Source: an uncultured Bacilli bacterium
GTDB lineage: Bacteria > Bacillota_I > Bacilli_A > RF39 > UBA660
Length of the DNA stretch: 41,628 bases
Direction: 5' to 3'
Assembly: GCA_934162325.1 (NCBI GenBank)
Contig: CAKPIH010000004.1
Span: forward strand, 1-41,628
Notes under the pieces: generated by a model
Seen by the model: only the letters and a program-made list of their open reading frames with translations
Database searches by the model: none
Told to the model about the DNA's origin: nothing
Shown here: positions 23,109 through 31,360 of the stretch, one piece after another
How the letters are laid out: each line of letters begins with the position of its first letter
Position numbering within the stretch: the first letter of the stretch is position 1
Position numbers and translations under genes: made by a program

Positions 23109-25445
23109 ATGAAGAATATAACTAATTATTATGTTGAAGATAAGAGTAAGTTAATTAGTAATAAAGATGCTTATATAGTAGGTAAGAAGTTTAGAATTAC
23201 TGTTTTATCTCATAGACTTGTTAGAATTGAATATAGTGAGAAGGGTCTATTTGAAGATAGACCTACTTCTCTTATAATTAACAGAAGTTTTCCTAAGATA
23301 GATTACTTTATTACTGAAAGTGATTCTATGATAGAGATAAATACTGGTGTATTTACTTTAACTTATGTTAAAGATAGTCCTATTAAATCAGGAATATTAT
23401 CTAGTAATATTAAGGCTGTCATTAATGGTACTAAGAAGGAATGGCAGATTAATAACCCAGAAGTAAGAAACTTAAGAGGTATTAATTATTCTATTGATAG
23501 TGTTAAAGATAAAATTGTCTTAGATAAGGGTTTATATTCTTTAGATGGTTTTTGTCTTTTAGATGACAGTAGGTCTTTAGTATTAGATGAAAATGATATG
23601 TTTATAGAAAGAGATAAAGATATTAAAGACTTATATTTATTTATGTATGATAATGATTTTGAAGGATGTTTAAATGATTATTTTACTTTAACTGGTTATC
23701 CTAGTATGATACCTAGATATGCTCTTGGGGCATGGTGGTATAAGAATAATAATTATAAAGAAGAAGAAATAAAAGAGTTAGTAGATAGATTTAATCATGA
23801 TAATATACCAATATCAATCTTCTTACTAGGAGACTATTGGCATGATCAAAATAATGGTTATACACCAAGTATTAATTTAAAGAATATAAGTAATTATTTA
23901 AATAGTAATAATATCAAATTAGGAGTAACTATTAATCCTAAATATGAAATAAAAGAAGGTAGTAATGACTATCAATTAATTAGTAATTATATTAAGGCTA
24001 ATAAATTTAGTTTTATTCCTTTTAGTAATGATAAAATAGGATTATACTTTAATTTATTTATTAATAATTTAGAAAGTATGGGTGTAAATATCTTTAGTAT
24101 AGATTATAATAACCCCTTAGATAGAATAAACTTATGGAAGTTAGATCATTACCATTATGGTAAGAAAGTAATTAGTAATCAAAGAGGCTTAATACTTACT
24201 CGTAATAGTGGTATTGCACCTCACAGATATCCTATTATGTGGAGTGGCAAAACACTAGTTAATTGGACTACTTTAAATTTACTTCCTAGATATAATCTTC
24301 AAGGGTATAACATAGGAGTATCCTATATAGCTCATCCAATAGGAGGTTATAAAGGCGGTATTGAAGAAGATGAATTATATTTAAGATATATGCAGTTTGC
24401 TTGCTTTTCACCAATTTTTCTACTAGCCAGTGAAGGTGGTAAATATTATAAAAGAGAGCCATGGAAATGGAACCCTAGTATTGAAAAAAATATTGAATAT
24501 TATATGAATTTAAGATATAAATTAATACCATATTTATATAGTGAAAGCTATAATTATCATATTACTGGTCATGGTATAGTAAAACCATTCTATTATGATT
24601 ATCCAAAAATAATAGATGAACCAACATATAAAAATCAATACTTTTTTGGTAGAGATTTCTTTGTAGCTCCAATTACTGAAAAAAAGAACACTATTATAAA
24701 TAGAGTTATGAAAAAAGTATTCATACCAAACGGAATTTGGTTTGATTTCTTACAAGGTAAGAAGTTTATCGGAGGCAAATACTATAATAACTTCTATCGT
24801 GATGAAGATTATCCAGTTTTTGTTAAAGCAGGAGCCATTATTCCTCAAAGTACAAATATTAAAGAAGAAATACCTACTACTTTAGAAGTACTTGTATATC
24901 CACTTAGTGATGGTGAGTATTCACTATATGAAGATGATGGATTTAGTAATAATTATAAAAATGGACTATATATGATAACTAAGTTTAACTATCATTATGA
25001 AGAAGATAATTATACTTTTAAAATTAGTAAAGAAAATGGTCGTAACCTAGTAAGCACTAGAAGTTATCTAATAAGATTTAAAAATATAAAAAACATTACT
25101 GAAGTAACAATAAATGATAAAAACATTAAATATAATTACTATTATGATAAAGATGACTTTATAGTAGAAGTAAAAGATTTATTAATAGGTAGAAATCTAG
25201 AAATAAATATTAAGGGTAAAGATTCATTAGTTAGTTCAGTTAGTTTAGTAAATGAAGAAATAAAAGAAATATTATATGATATAAATATAACTACTAAGTT
25301 AAAAGAACAAATAGATAAAGTATTATTTAGTGATATTGATGTTCGTAAAAAGAGAATAGCAATTAGAAAATTAAAAAGGAAAGGATTAGATAGTAAATAT
25401 ATAAAAATATTTATTAATTTACTTGAATACATTCAAAAAATATAG
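23109..25445 (+). CDS. Glycoside hydrolase family 31-like protein lacking the acid/base Asp
   Basis: A 778-residue cytoplasmic protein with the GH31 layout: N-terminal beta domain, a (beta/alpha)8 barrel from about residue 200 (MIPRYALGAWWYKNN), and C-terminal beta domains (GEYSLYEDDG about 615). The nucleophile Asp is present (D332, in FSIDYNN). HYHYG, HRYP, GGYKGG and EDELYLRYMQ match the GH31 type common in gut Firmicutes. At the acid/base position the motif usually reading (F/W)SGDT reads WSGKT, with Lys381 in place of Asp. The protein is therefore either inactive as an ordinary alpha-glucosidase, uses another residue, or serves another purpose. A Lys-rich helical tail (about 710-778) extends beyond the usual end. 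The start has AAGAGGTGA upstream. Confidence 0.85.
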   Translation: MKNITNYYVEDKSKLISNKDAYIVGKKFRITVLSHRLVRIEYSEKGLFEDRPTSLIINRSFPKIDYFITESDSMIEINTGVFTLTYVKDSPIKSGILSSNIKAVINGTKKEWQINNPEVRNLRGINYSIDSVKDKIVLDKGLYSLDGFCLLDDSRSLVLDENDMFIERDKDIKDLYLFMYDNDFEGCLNDYFTLTGYPSMIPRYALGAWWYKNNNYKEEEIKELVDRFNHDNIPISIFLLGDYWHDQNNGYTPSINLKNISNYLNSNNIKLGVTINPKYEIKEGSNDYQLISNYIKANKFSFIPFSNDKIGLYFNLFINNLESMGVNIFSIDYNNPLDRINLWKLDHYHYGKKVISNQRGLILTRNSGIAPHRYPIMWSGKTLVNWTTLNLLPRYNLQGYNIGVSYIAHPIGGYKGGIEEDELYLRYMQFACFSPIFLLASEGGKYYKREPWKWNPSIEKNIEYYMNLRYKLIPYLYSESYNYHITGHGIVKPFYYDYPKIIDEPTYKNQYFFGRDFFVAPITEKKNTIINRVMKKVFIPNGIWFDFLQGKKFIGGKYYNNFYRDEDYPVFVKAGAIIPQSTNIKEEIPTTLEVLVYPLSDGEYSLYEDDGFSNNYKNGLYMITKFNYHYEEDNYTFKISKENGRNLVSTRSYLIRFKNIKNITEVTINDKNIKYNYYYDKDDFIVEVKDLLIGRNLEINIKGKDSLVSSVSLVNEEIKEILYDINITTKLKEQIDKVLFSDIDVRKKRIAIRKLKRKGLDSKYIKIFINLLEYIQKI

Positions 25446-25451
25446 TATAAT
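25423..25451 (+). promoter_or_regulatory. Promoter of the orf-leuS operon
   Basis: TTGAAT (25423-25428) and TATAAT (25446-25451) with 17-bp spacing. The -35 lies within the last codons of the GH31-like gene. Confidence 0.65.
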
Positions 25452-25475
25452 ACACAGATATATGGAGGTAATAAG

Positions 25476-25844
25476 ATGATGCAAATATTAAAAATATTAT
25501 TAGAATACATAATTTGTTATGCTTTAGTTTTTCTTCTCTATTACCTCATATTTATTAGAAAGAAAACTAAGTATAATAAGAATAAAGTACCAGTAGAATA
25601 TTATTATATACTGAGTTTATATAAACTGAGTAATAAAGATGTTAATTATAAAAGATTTATGTATATATCAGGATTTATAAATACTTTTATAATAGTAACA
25701 ACATATATGATAGTATCAAAATTATTAAATAAATGGTTTTGGCAATTACTATGTGGTATAGTTATAATAGCATTACTTATTATAATATGTTATGGAGTGC
25801 TTGGAAGATACTATCAAAAAAATAAAAAACACGAAGAGAGGTAA
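25476..25844 (+). CDS. Small membrane protein of unknown function upstream of leuS
   Basis: A 122-residue protein with three predicted membrane helices (about 7-26, 64-84 and 89-110) and a basic cytoplasmic loop between the first two (RKKTKYNKNKVPVEYYY). The start ATG 25476 (or the adjacent ATG 25479) follows GGAGG. Four bases separate its stop from leuS, so the two are co-transcribed. I do not recognise a family. The charge pattern puts the loop and the Lys-rich C-terminus inside the cell. Confidence 0.7.
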   Translation: MMQILKILLEYIICYALVFLLYYLIFIRKKTKYNKNKVPVEYYYILSLYKLSNKDVNYKRFMYISGFINTFIIVTTYMIVSKLLNKWFWQLLCGIVIIALLIIICYGVLGRYYQKNKKHEER

Positions 25845-25848
25845 TAGA

Positions 25849-28260
25849 ATGTATAATTTTAAAAAAATAGAAAAAAAATGGCAAGAATATTGGGATAATA
25901 ACGAAAGTTTTAAAGCAGTTACAGGTAGTGATAAAAAGCCTTACTATATATTAGTAGAGTTTCCTTATCCATCTGGCAGCGGACTTCATGTTGGACATGT
26001 AAGAAGTTATACTGCTCAAGATGCACTTGCTAGAATGAAAAGAAGAGAAGGATATAATGTATTATATCCAATGGGATGGGATGCTTTTGGTGCACCAGCA
26101 GAACAATATGCTATCAAGAATCATATTCATCCTAAAGATGCTGTAAAAGAAAATATAAAAACATTTAAAGGACAAATGAAAAAATTAGGCTTTTCATTTG
26201 ATTGGAGTAGAGAGTTTTCTACTACGGATCCAGAATACTATAAATGGACACAGTGGCAATTCTTGCAATTTTATAAACATGGAATGGCTTATAAAGCAAC
26301 AGTACCAGTAAACTGGTGCCCAAATTGTAAGACAGTATTATCTAATGAAGATGCTGCTGGCGGTGTTTGTGAAAGATGTGGTGAAGCCGTAGTCCAAAAA
26401 GAAAAATCACAATGGATGCTTAAAATGAGTGAATATGCTGAAGATTTACTTACCGGACTTGATGATACTAATTTCAAAGAAAGAGTAAAATTAGGTCAAA
26501 TAAATTGGATAGGTAAATCTACTGGTGTTGAACTAGATGTCAACATTGTAGGAGGAGGCTCTTTCTCAGTATTTACAACATGTATTGAAACAGTATATGG
26601 TATAACATTCTTTGTAATAGCCCCAGATGGTAAATTAATTAAAGAATTAATGCCTAGAGTAGAAAATAAAGAAGAAGTAAATGCCTATATTTTAGAAACA
26701 TCAAAGAAATCTAGTATGGATCGTACCGAACTTAATAAAGGTAAGACTGGTGTTGAAATAAAAGGTATTAAAGCCATTAATCCAATTAATGGTAAAGAAG
26801 TGCCTATTTTCTTAGGAGACTTCGTACTAGGAGACTATGGAACTGGAGCAGTTATGGCAGTACCATCTCATGACCAAAGAGACTTTGAATATGCTAAAGA
26901 GCATAATCTAGAGATGGTTGAAGTAATATCAGGAGGAGATACTAGTGTTAAAGCTTTTGAAAAACATGATTATTTAGGTAAAGGTTGTAAACTAGTTAAT
27001 TCTGAAGAGTTTACTGGAATGACAGTTGAAGAGGCTAAAGAAGCAATTACTAATAAATTAGAAAAAGAAGGAATAGCTAGAAGAGTTAATAATTATAAGA
27101 TGAGAGATTGGATTTTCTCTAGACAAAGATTCTGGGGTGAACCAATACCAATGATTTACTGTGATAAATGTGGTTGGGAGCCAATGGATGAAAAAGATTT
27201 ACCATTATTACTTCCAGATATTGCTGAATATGAACCAACTGACACAGGTGAATCACCACTAGCTAAGATAGATAGTTTTGTTAATACTACCTGTCCAAAA
27301 TGTGGTGGACCTGCTAAAAGAGAAACAGATACTATGCCTAACTGGGCTGGCTCATCTTGGTATTTCTTAAGATTTATGGATCCACATAATGATAAAGAAT
27401 TTGCTAGCATGGATGCTATGAAATACTGGAATAGAGTAGACTGGTATAATGGTGGTATGGAACATACAGCCAGACACTTACTATATGCTAGATTCTGGGT
27501 ACAAATGTTATATAACTTTGGTTTAGTACCTAAAAAAGAAATGATTTGGACGAGAGTTAGTCATGGTATGGTACTAGGTGATAACAATGAAAAGATGAGT
27601 AAGAGTAAAGGTAATGTTATCAATCCTGATGATATCGTTAATGACTATGGAGCAGATACTCTAAGAGTATATGAAATGTTTATGGGTGATTATGAACAAG
27701 ATGCCCCATGGAGTACAGACTCATTAAAAGGATGTAAGAGATTTATTGATAGAGTAATTAGATTAAAAGATAAAGTAACTACTGAAGAAGAATACTCTAA
27801 AGACTTAGAAGTAATAATAAATAAGAGTATTAAAAAAGTAGGCTATGATTTAACTCATATGGCTTATAATACAGCAGTCTCTACACTTATGATTTTAGTA
27901 AATGCTTATGATGAAAGAGAAACAATTACTAAAGGTGATTATAGAGTATTATTAGACTTATTAAATCCAATTGCTCCTCATATAACTGAAGAATTAAATG
28001 AAAGTTTAGGATATACTCCAATTTGTGATAGAGCATGGCCTACATATGATGAAGAAAAAACTATTGATAATGAAATAGATATAGCAGTTCAAGTAAATGG
28101 TAAAGTAAGAGATACTATTAGAATAAAGAAAGATTCATCTAAAGAAGAATTAGAAGAACTTGCTATGAATAGTGAAGTAATTAAGAAATGGCTTGAAGGA
28201 AAAGAAATAGTTAAAGTAATCTGTGTACCAAATAGAATAGTTAATATTGTAATAAGATAG
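25849..28260 (+). CDS. leuS: Leucyl-tRNA synthetase
   Basis: The start is ATG 25849, the MYNFKKIEKKWQ start typical of LeuRS, with AGAGG upstream; an in-frame upstream extension overlaps the previous gene and does not match the family. The 803-residue enzyme charges tRNA-Leu. HVGH (class I HIGH) is at residues 47-50 in FPYPSGSGLHVGH. Zinc-binding CPNC and CERC pairs follow at about 158-180. The CP1 editing domain includes GTGAVMAVPSHDQRD. A second CxxC pair set (CDKCGW, CPKCGG) and KMSKS at about 582 lie downstream. Unlike ileS and pheST, no T-box precedes it. Confidence 0.97.
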   Translation: MYNFKKIEKKWQEYWDNNESFKAVTGSDKKPYYILVEFPYPSGSGLHVGHVRSYTAQDALARMKRREGYNVLYPMGWDAFGAPAEQYAIKNHIHPKDAVKENIKTFKGQMKKLGFSFDWSREFSTTDPEYYKWTQWQFLQFYKHGMAYKATVPVNWCPNCKTVLSNEDAAGGVCERCGEAVVQKEKSQWMLKMSEYAEDLLTGLDDTNFKERVKLGQINWIGKSTGVELDVNIVGGGSFSVFTTCIETVYGITFFVIAPDGKLIKELMPRVENKEEVNAYILETSKKSSMDRTELNKGKTGVEIKGIKAINPINGKEVPIFLGDFVLGDYGTGAVMAVPSHDQRDFEYAKEHNLEMVEVISGGDTSVKAFEKHDYLGKGCKLVNSEEFTGMTVEEAKEAITNKLEKEGIARRVNNYKMRDWIFSRQRFWGEPIPMIYCDKCGWEPMDEKDLPLLLPDIAEYEPTDTGESPLAKIDSFVNTTCPKCGGPAKRETDTMPNWAGSSWYFLRFMDPHNDKEFASMDAMKYWNRVDWYNGGMEHTARHLLYARFWVQMLYNFGLVPKKEMIWTRVSHGMVLGDNNEKMSKSKGNVINPDDIVNDYGADTLRVYEMFMGDYEQDAPWSTDSLKGCKRFIDRVIRLKDKVTTEEEYSKDLEVIINKSIKKVGYDLTHMAYNTAVSTLMILVNAYDERETITKGDYRVLLDLLNPIAPHITEELNESLGYTPICDRAWPTYDEEKTIDNEIDIAVQVNGKVRDTIRIKKDSSKEELEELAMNSEVIKKWLEGKEIVKVICVPNRIVNIVIR

Positions 28261-28284
28261 TCTTTATAGATTATCTTATTTTTT
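28251..28284 (+). terminator. Terminator of leuS
   Basis: AATAAGATA and TATCTTATT form a 9-bp stem, followed by a T-run. It overlaps the leuS stop. Confidence 0.7.
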
Positions 28285-28373
28285 GTCTAAATGTAAAATG
28301 AAATCGTTCCAAAATGTAAAATAGGTCTTTTTAATAAAATAATAACTTATATATAATAAGCATATTGATGCAT

Positions 28374-28426
28374 CATTTATAGACCCTAGGCTATAAATGA
28401 CAAGTAAAGATTACAAGCTTTACTTG
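28374..28426. repeat. Tandem pair of intergenic palindromes
   Basis: Two perfect 9-bp hairpins with 8-base loops, one base apart: CATTTATAG / CTATAAATG (28374-28399) and CAAGTAAAG / CTTTACTTG (28401-28426). They lie in the 238-bp leuS-frr gap, which has no gene. Similar pairs occur at 33810-33863 and 39944-39983. Confidence 0.8.
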
Positions 28427-28446
28427 CAAATAAAAACCAAAAATGC

Positions 28447-28475
28447 TTGAATAATTATATAAAGTATGATAAAAT
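28447..28475 (+). promoter_or_regulatory. Promoter of frr
   Basis: TTGAAT (28447-28452) and TAAAAT (28470-28475), 17-bp spacing, 24 bp before the start codon. Confidence 0.5.
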
Positions 28476-28498
28476 AGCATATATAAAAAGGAGAAATT

Positions 28499-29041
28499 AT
28501 GGAAGAAACAATATTAAATACAGAAGAAAAAATGATGTTAACAATAGAATCATTAGAAAATAAGTTTACTAATGTAAGAGCTGGAAGAGCAAATCCTAGT
28601 ATGTTAGATGGTGTAATGGTAGAGTATTATGGAACACCAACTCCATTAAAAAGTTTAGCCAATATATCCGTTCCCGAAGCAAGACAACTATCAATTAAAC
28701 CATTTGATAGATCATGCTTAGGAGCAATAGAAAAAGCAATTTTTGAAGCAAACTTAGGAGTAACTCCTAATAACAATGGTGAAGTAGTATTTATCGTAAT
28801 ACCACCACTTACTGAAGATAGAAGAAAAGACTTAGTAAAACAAGTAAAACAGTTAGCAGAAGAAGCAAAAATAGCTTTAAGAAACATAAGACAAGATGCT
28901 AATAAAGCATTAAGTAATCTAGAATTACCTGAAGATGAAGAAAAAAGAGGTAATGAAAGAGTACAAGAATTAATAAATGAATATAATAAAATAGTTGATG
29001 AAAAATTAAAAGAAAAAGAAAAAGACTTAATGACTATATAA
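28499..29041 (+). CDS. frr: Ribosome recycling factor
   Basis: A 180-residue protein of the normal length for RRF, which with EF-G splits the 70S ribosome after termination. Family stretches are NVRAGRANPSMLDGVMVEYYG, TPLKSLANISVPEARQL, GVTPNNNGEVVFIVIPPLTEDRRKDLVK and NIRQDANK. The start ATG 28499 follows AAAAGGAGAAA. The Bacillus neighbours (tsf, pyrH upstream, uppS downstream) are not here. A hypothetical gene follows after 25 bp. Confidence 0.97.
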   Translation: MEETILNTEEKMMLTIESLENKFTNVRAGRANPSMLDGVMVEYYGTPTPLKSLANISVPEARQLSIKPFDRSCLGAIEKAIFEANLGVTPNNNGEVVFIVIPPLTEDRRKDLVKQVKQLAEEAKIALRNIRQDANKALSNLELPEDEEKRGNERVQELINEYNKIVDEKLKEKEKDLMTI

Positions 29042-29066
29042 TTATATTTAAAAGGGGGAATTAGTT

Positions 29067-29786
29067 ATGAAAGAAGTATTTATGCCATCAATGGATGAAC
29101 TATACAAAATGCAAGATATGGGAGCAGACATTAAATTATATCTATATGCTAAAACAATTGAAGCCTTATGCATAGAATATAATAACTTTCCAAGAAAAGG
29201 AAGTATTCTAAAAAATGAATTCAAGTATATTAGAGAGGATGAAAAAATAACTCAGGCCATATGTATGATGTATCCTAGAGAAATAGAATTCTCTGAAGTA
29301 TCTAAATATAATCCTATTCTAGCTAAACAATTAATTACAAGAAAAGAATCTAAAGATATATATAGATTAGATAATATAAGTAGTTTTTATACTTGTGCAT
29401 CAGATGGATTAACTCCTGAGGTAGTAAAAATCTTATCTAAAGAACTACCAGATAATCCCAAATATCGTTTTGAGTATAGACAAAGTAAACAAAATAGTGT
29501 CTTAGATGACATATTTATGGGAAAGATTAACATAGATAATATGTGTCTATTTATGAATAATGAACAAAGACAACAATTTATAAGCAAATTATCTAAGATA
29601 GAACCATATTATATTATGCAACTTATAGATAGTGAAAACAAGAGTTCACTCCTAAGACTAGCAGTAATAGAATATATAAATAGATATGGATTTAACTATA
29701 TAAGTGAAGGTAATAAACAAGAAGATATTCTAACAAATCAAACTACAGAAGTAAAAAGATTATTTAGATGTATAAAAAGAAAATAA
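29067..29786 (+). CDS. Hypothetical protein downstream of frr
   Basis: A 239-residue, soluble, mixed alpha-helical protein with no signal or membrane segment. AAGGGGG gives it a strong Shine-Dalgarno, and only 25 bp separate it from frr, so it is probably in that transcript. Visible features are a helical N-terminus (MPSMDELYKMQDMGADIKLYL), scattered cysteines, an acidic middle and a basic end (RLFRCIKRK). I do not recognise a family and propose no function. Confidence 0.6.
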   Translation: MKEVFMPSMDELYKMQDMGADIKLYLYAKTIEALCIEYNNFPRKGSILKNEFKYIREDEKITQAICMMYPREIEFSEVSKYNPILAKQLITRKESKDIYRLDNISSFYTCASDGLTPEVVKILSKELPDNPKYRFEYRQSKQNSVLDDIFMGKINIDNMCLFMNNEQRQQFISKLSKIEPYYIMQLIDSENKSSLLRLAVIEYINRYGFNYISEGNKQEDILTNQTTEVKRLFRCIKRK

Positions 29787-29789
29787 GAC

Positions 29790-29988
29790 AATAATAAGGA
29801 AGTAGTAATATTAGAGAAGTTTAATAGAGAGTCGGGGATGATGGAAGCCTGATAAAATATCTAATACGAATTCACCCTTTAGTCTTAACCGTTAATCTGG
29901 TTAAAGATTCCAAGTAGTATAACAATAGTTATAAAGAAAGGTGGTACCGCGGATAATAATATTCGTCCTTTTAGGTATCATCTTTTTT
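29790..29988 (+). ncRNA. T-box leader of the orf-pheS-pheT operon (phenylalanine specifier)
   Basis: The T-box GTGGTACCGCGG is at 29941-29952. TTC at 29871-29873 (CGAA-TTC-ACC) is in the specifier position and reads Phe, matching pheST. The terminator is clear: AAAGGTGGTACC (29937-29948), which includes the T-box itself, pairs over 12 bp (two G-U) with GGTATCATCTTT (29974-29985), followed by T. tRNA-Phe binding at the T-box would break this stem. No good promoter is visible directly upstream, so the leader may be transcribed from its own weak promoter or by read-through from frr. Confidence 0.93.
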
Positions 29989-30009
29989 AATTATAAAAAA
30001 GAGGTGAAT

Positions 30010-30297
30010 ATGAACTATAATATAGAATATTTATTAAGATATGTATCTAATGATACCTATAAAAAAATACTAAAAAACAAAAGTAATTATATTCTTTCAC
30101 TAGTTGAAGATAACTATATAGATACCGATTTAAATATAAAATATTTAATAAAGTACGGAGTAAAGAATATAGATAAAATAGTATATGATTCATTAGAAGA
30201 CTTAACCATAAGTCATAATGAATATATAAAGAAAATAAAAGATTATGAAAAAAAATATAGTAAAGAAGAAGTAATAATGCTTCTTGATAATGTATAA
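30010..30297 (+). CDS. Small hypothetical protein, first gene of the T-box-controlled pheST operon
   Basis: A 95-residue product starting at ATG 30010, directly after AAGAGGTGAAT. A longer frame would start inside the T-box and is unlikely. The protein is acidic to neutral, helical (EYLLRYVSNDTYKKILKN, then a Lys/Glu-rich C-terminal helix) and has no membrane segment. Ten bases separate its stop from the pheS start. Its place between the T-box and pheS means it is induced when tRNA-Phe is uncharged, so a role connected with phenylalanine is possible. I do not recognise a family. Confidence 0.6.
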   Translation: MNYNIEYLLRYVSNDTYKKILKNKSNYILSLVEDNYIDTDLNIKYLIKYGVKNIDKIVYDSLEDLTISHNEYIKKIKDYEKKYSKEEVIMLLDNV

Positions 30298-30307
30298 GGA
30301 GGAAATT

Positions 30308-31348
30308 ATGTTAGAAAGATTAGAAGAAATAAAAAAACAAGGTTTAGAAAAAATAAATAGTGCTAAATCTAGTAAAGAATTAGAAGAAATAAGAAGAGAA
30401 TTATTAGGTAAGAAGAGTCCACTTACCGAAGTACTAAAAACACTAGGTTCATTAGATGTCGAAACCAAAAAACAAGTAGGTATGAAAGCTAATGAAATAA
30501 AAAATTACTTTGATGAAAAACTAAATGAAAAAGATAAAGACTTAGTAGATAACGCTAGAGTTACAGATGAAGAAATAGATGTAACATTACCAGGTAAAGA
30601 AATAAATAGTACTGGAGCCTTACATCCAATAACCCAAATGTGTTATGACTTAAACGATGCCTTTTTATCCTTAGGATTTGAAGTATATAGTGAGAATGAT
30701 ATCAGTAGTGAAAAGTTTGCTTTTGATAACCTAAACTTCCCTAAAGATCATCCCGCTAGGCAATCAATGGATACATACTGGATAGAGGGAACAGAAGATA
30801 AATCTGCTGAAGAAAGATTATGCTTAAGACCACACCTAACCGGAGGTTCCGTAAGATACTTATTAGAACATGGAGCTCCTGCTAGATTCGTATACCCAGG
30901 AAGAGTATATAGAAACGAAACAACTGATGCCAGACACGAAAGAGCTTTCTTCCAATATGAAGCTTTAATAGTAGATAAAGATTTATCATTTGCATCAGGA
31001 AAAGTAATGATCGAAACAATATTAGAAAAAGTATTTGGCCAAAAAGTAAATGTACGTATGCGTGAAGGCTTCTTCCCATTTACTGAGCCAGGTTATGAAA
31101 TAGATATGGAATGTTTAGTATGTGGTGGTAAAGGCTGTAAAGTATGTAACCACAATGGCTGGATAGAAGTAATGCCAGGAGGAGTAATCCATCCAAATGT
31201 CCTTAGAAGTGCTAACTTAGATCCAGAAGTATGGACTGGTTTCTATATCAATATCGGATTAGATAGATTAGTAATGATGAGATATGGTATAGATGATGTA
31301 AGATTATTCCATAGTGGGGATTTAAGATTCCTAAGAGAGTTTAAGTAG
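30308..31348 (+). CDS. pheS: Phenylalanyl-tRNA synthetase alpha subunit
   Basis: A 346-residue class II synthetase subunit; with PheT it forms the alpha2-beta2 enzyme that charges tRNA-Phe. The start ATG 30308 follows AAGGAGGA. The N-terminal coiled coil spans about 1-85. Class II motif 2 lies around VYPGRVYRNETTDARHERAFFQYE and motif 3 around GLDRLVMMRYGIDDVRLF. FPFTEPGYEIDM carries the Phe-binding region. A CxxC pair (CLVCGGKGCKVC) follows, as in many Gram-positive PheS. It has the usual length and lies 12 bp before pheT. Confidence 0.97.
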   Translation: MLERLEEIKKQGLEKINSAKSSKELEEIRRELLGKKSPLTEVLKTLGSLDVETKKQVGMKANEIKNYFDEKLNEKDKDLVDNARVTDEEIDVTLPGKEINSTGALHPITQMCYDLNDAFLSLGFEVYSENDISSEKFAFDNLNFPKDHPARQSMDTYWIEGTEDKSAEERLCLRPHLTGGSVRYLLEHGAPARFVYPGRVYRNETTDARHERAFFQYEALIVDKDLSFASGKVMIETILEKVFGQKVNVRMREGFFPFTEPGYEIDMECLVCGGKGCKVCNHNGWIEVMPGGVIHPNVLRSANLDPEVWTGFYINIGLDRLVMMRYGIDDVRLFHSGDLRFLREFK

Positions 31349-31360
31349 GAGGTAAGAAAG

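Noticed and set aside
29941..30009. Longer N-terminus for the small gene before pheS
   Set aside because: It would start inside the T-box core and its terminator; ATG 30010 has a good Shine-Dalgarno.
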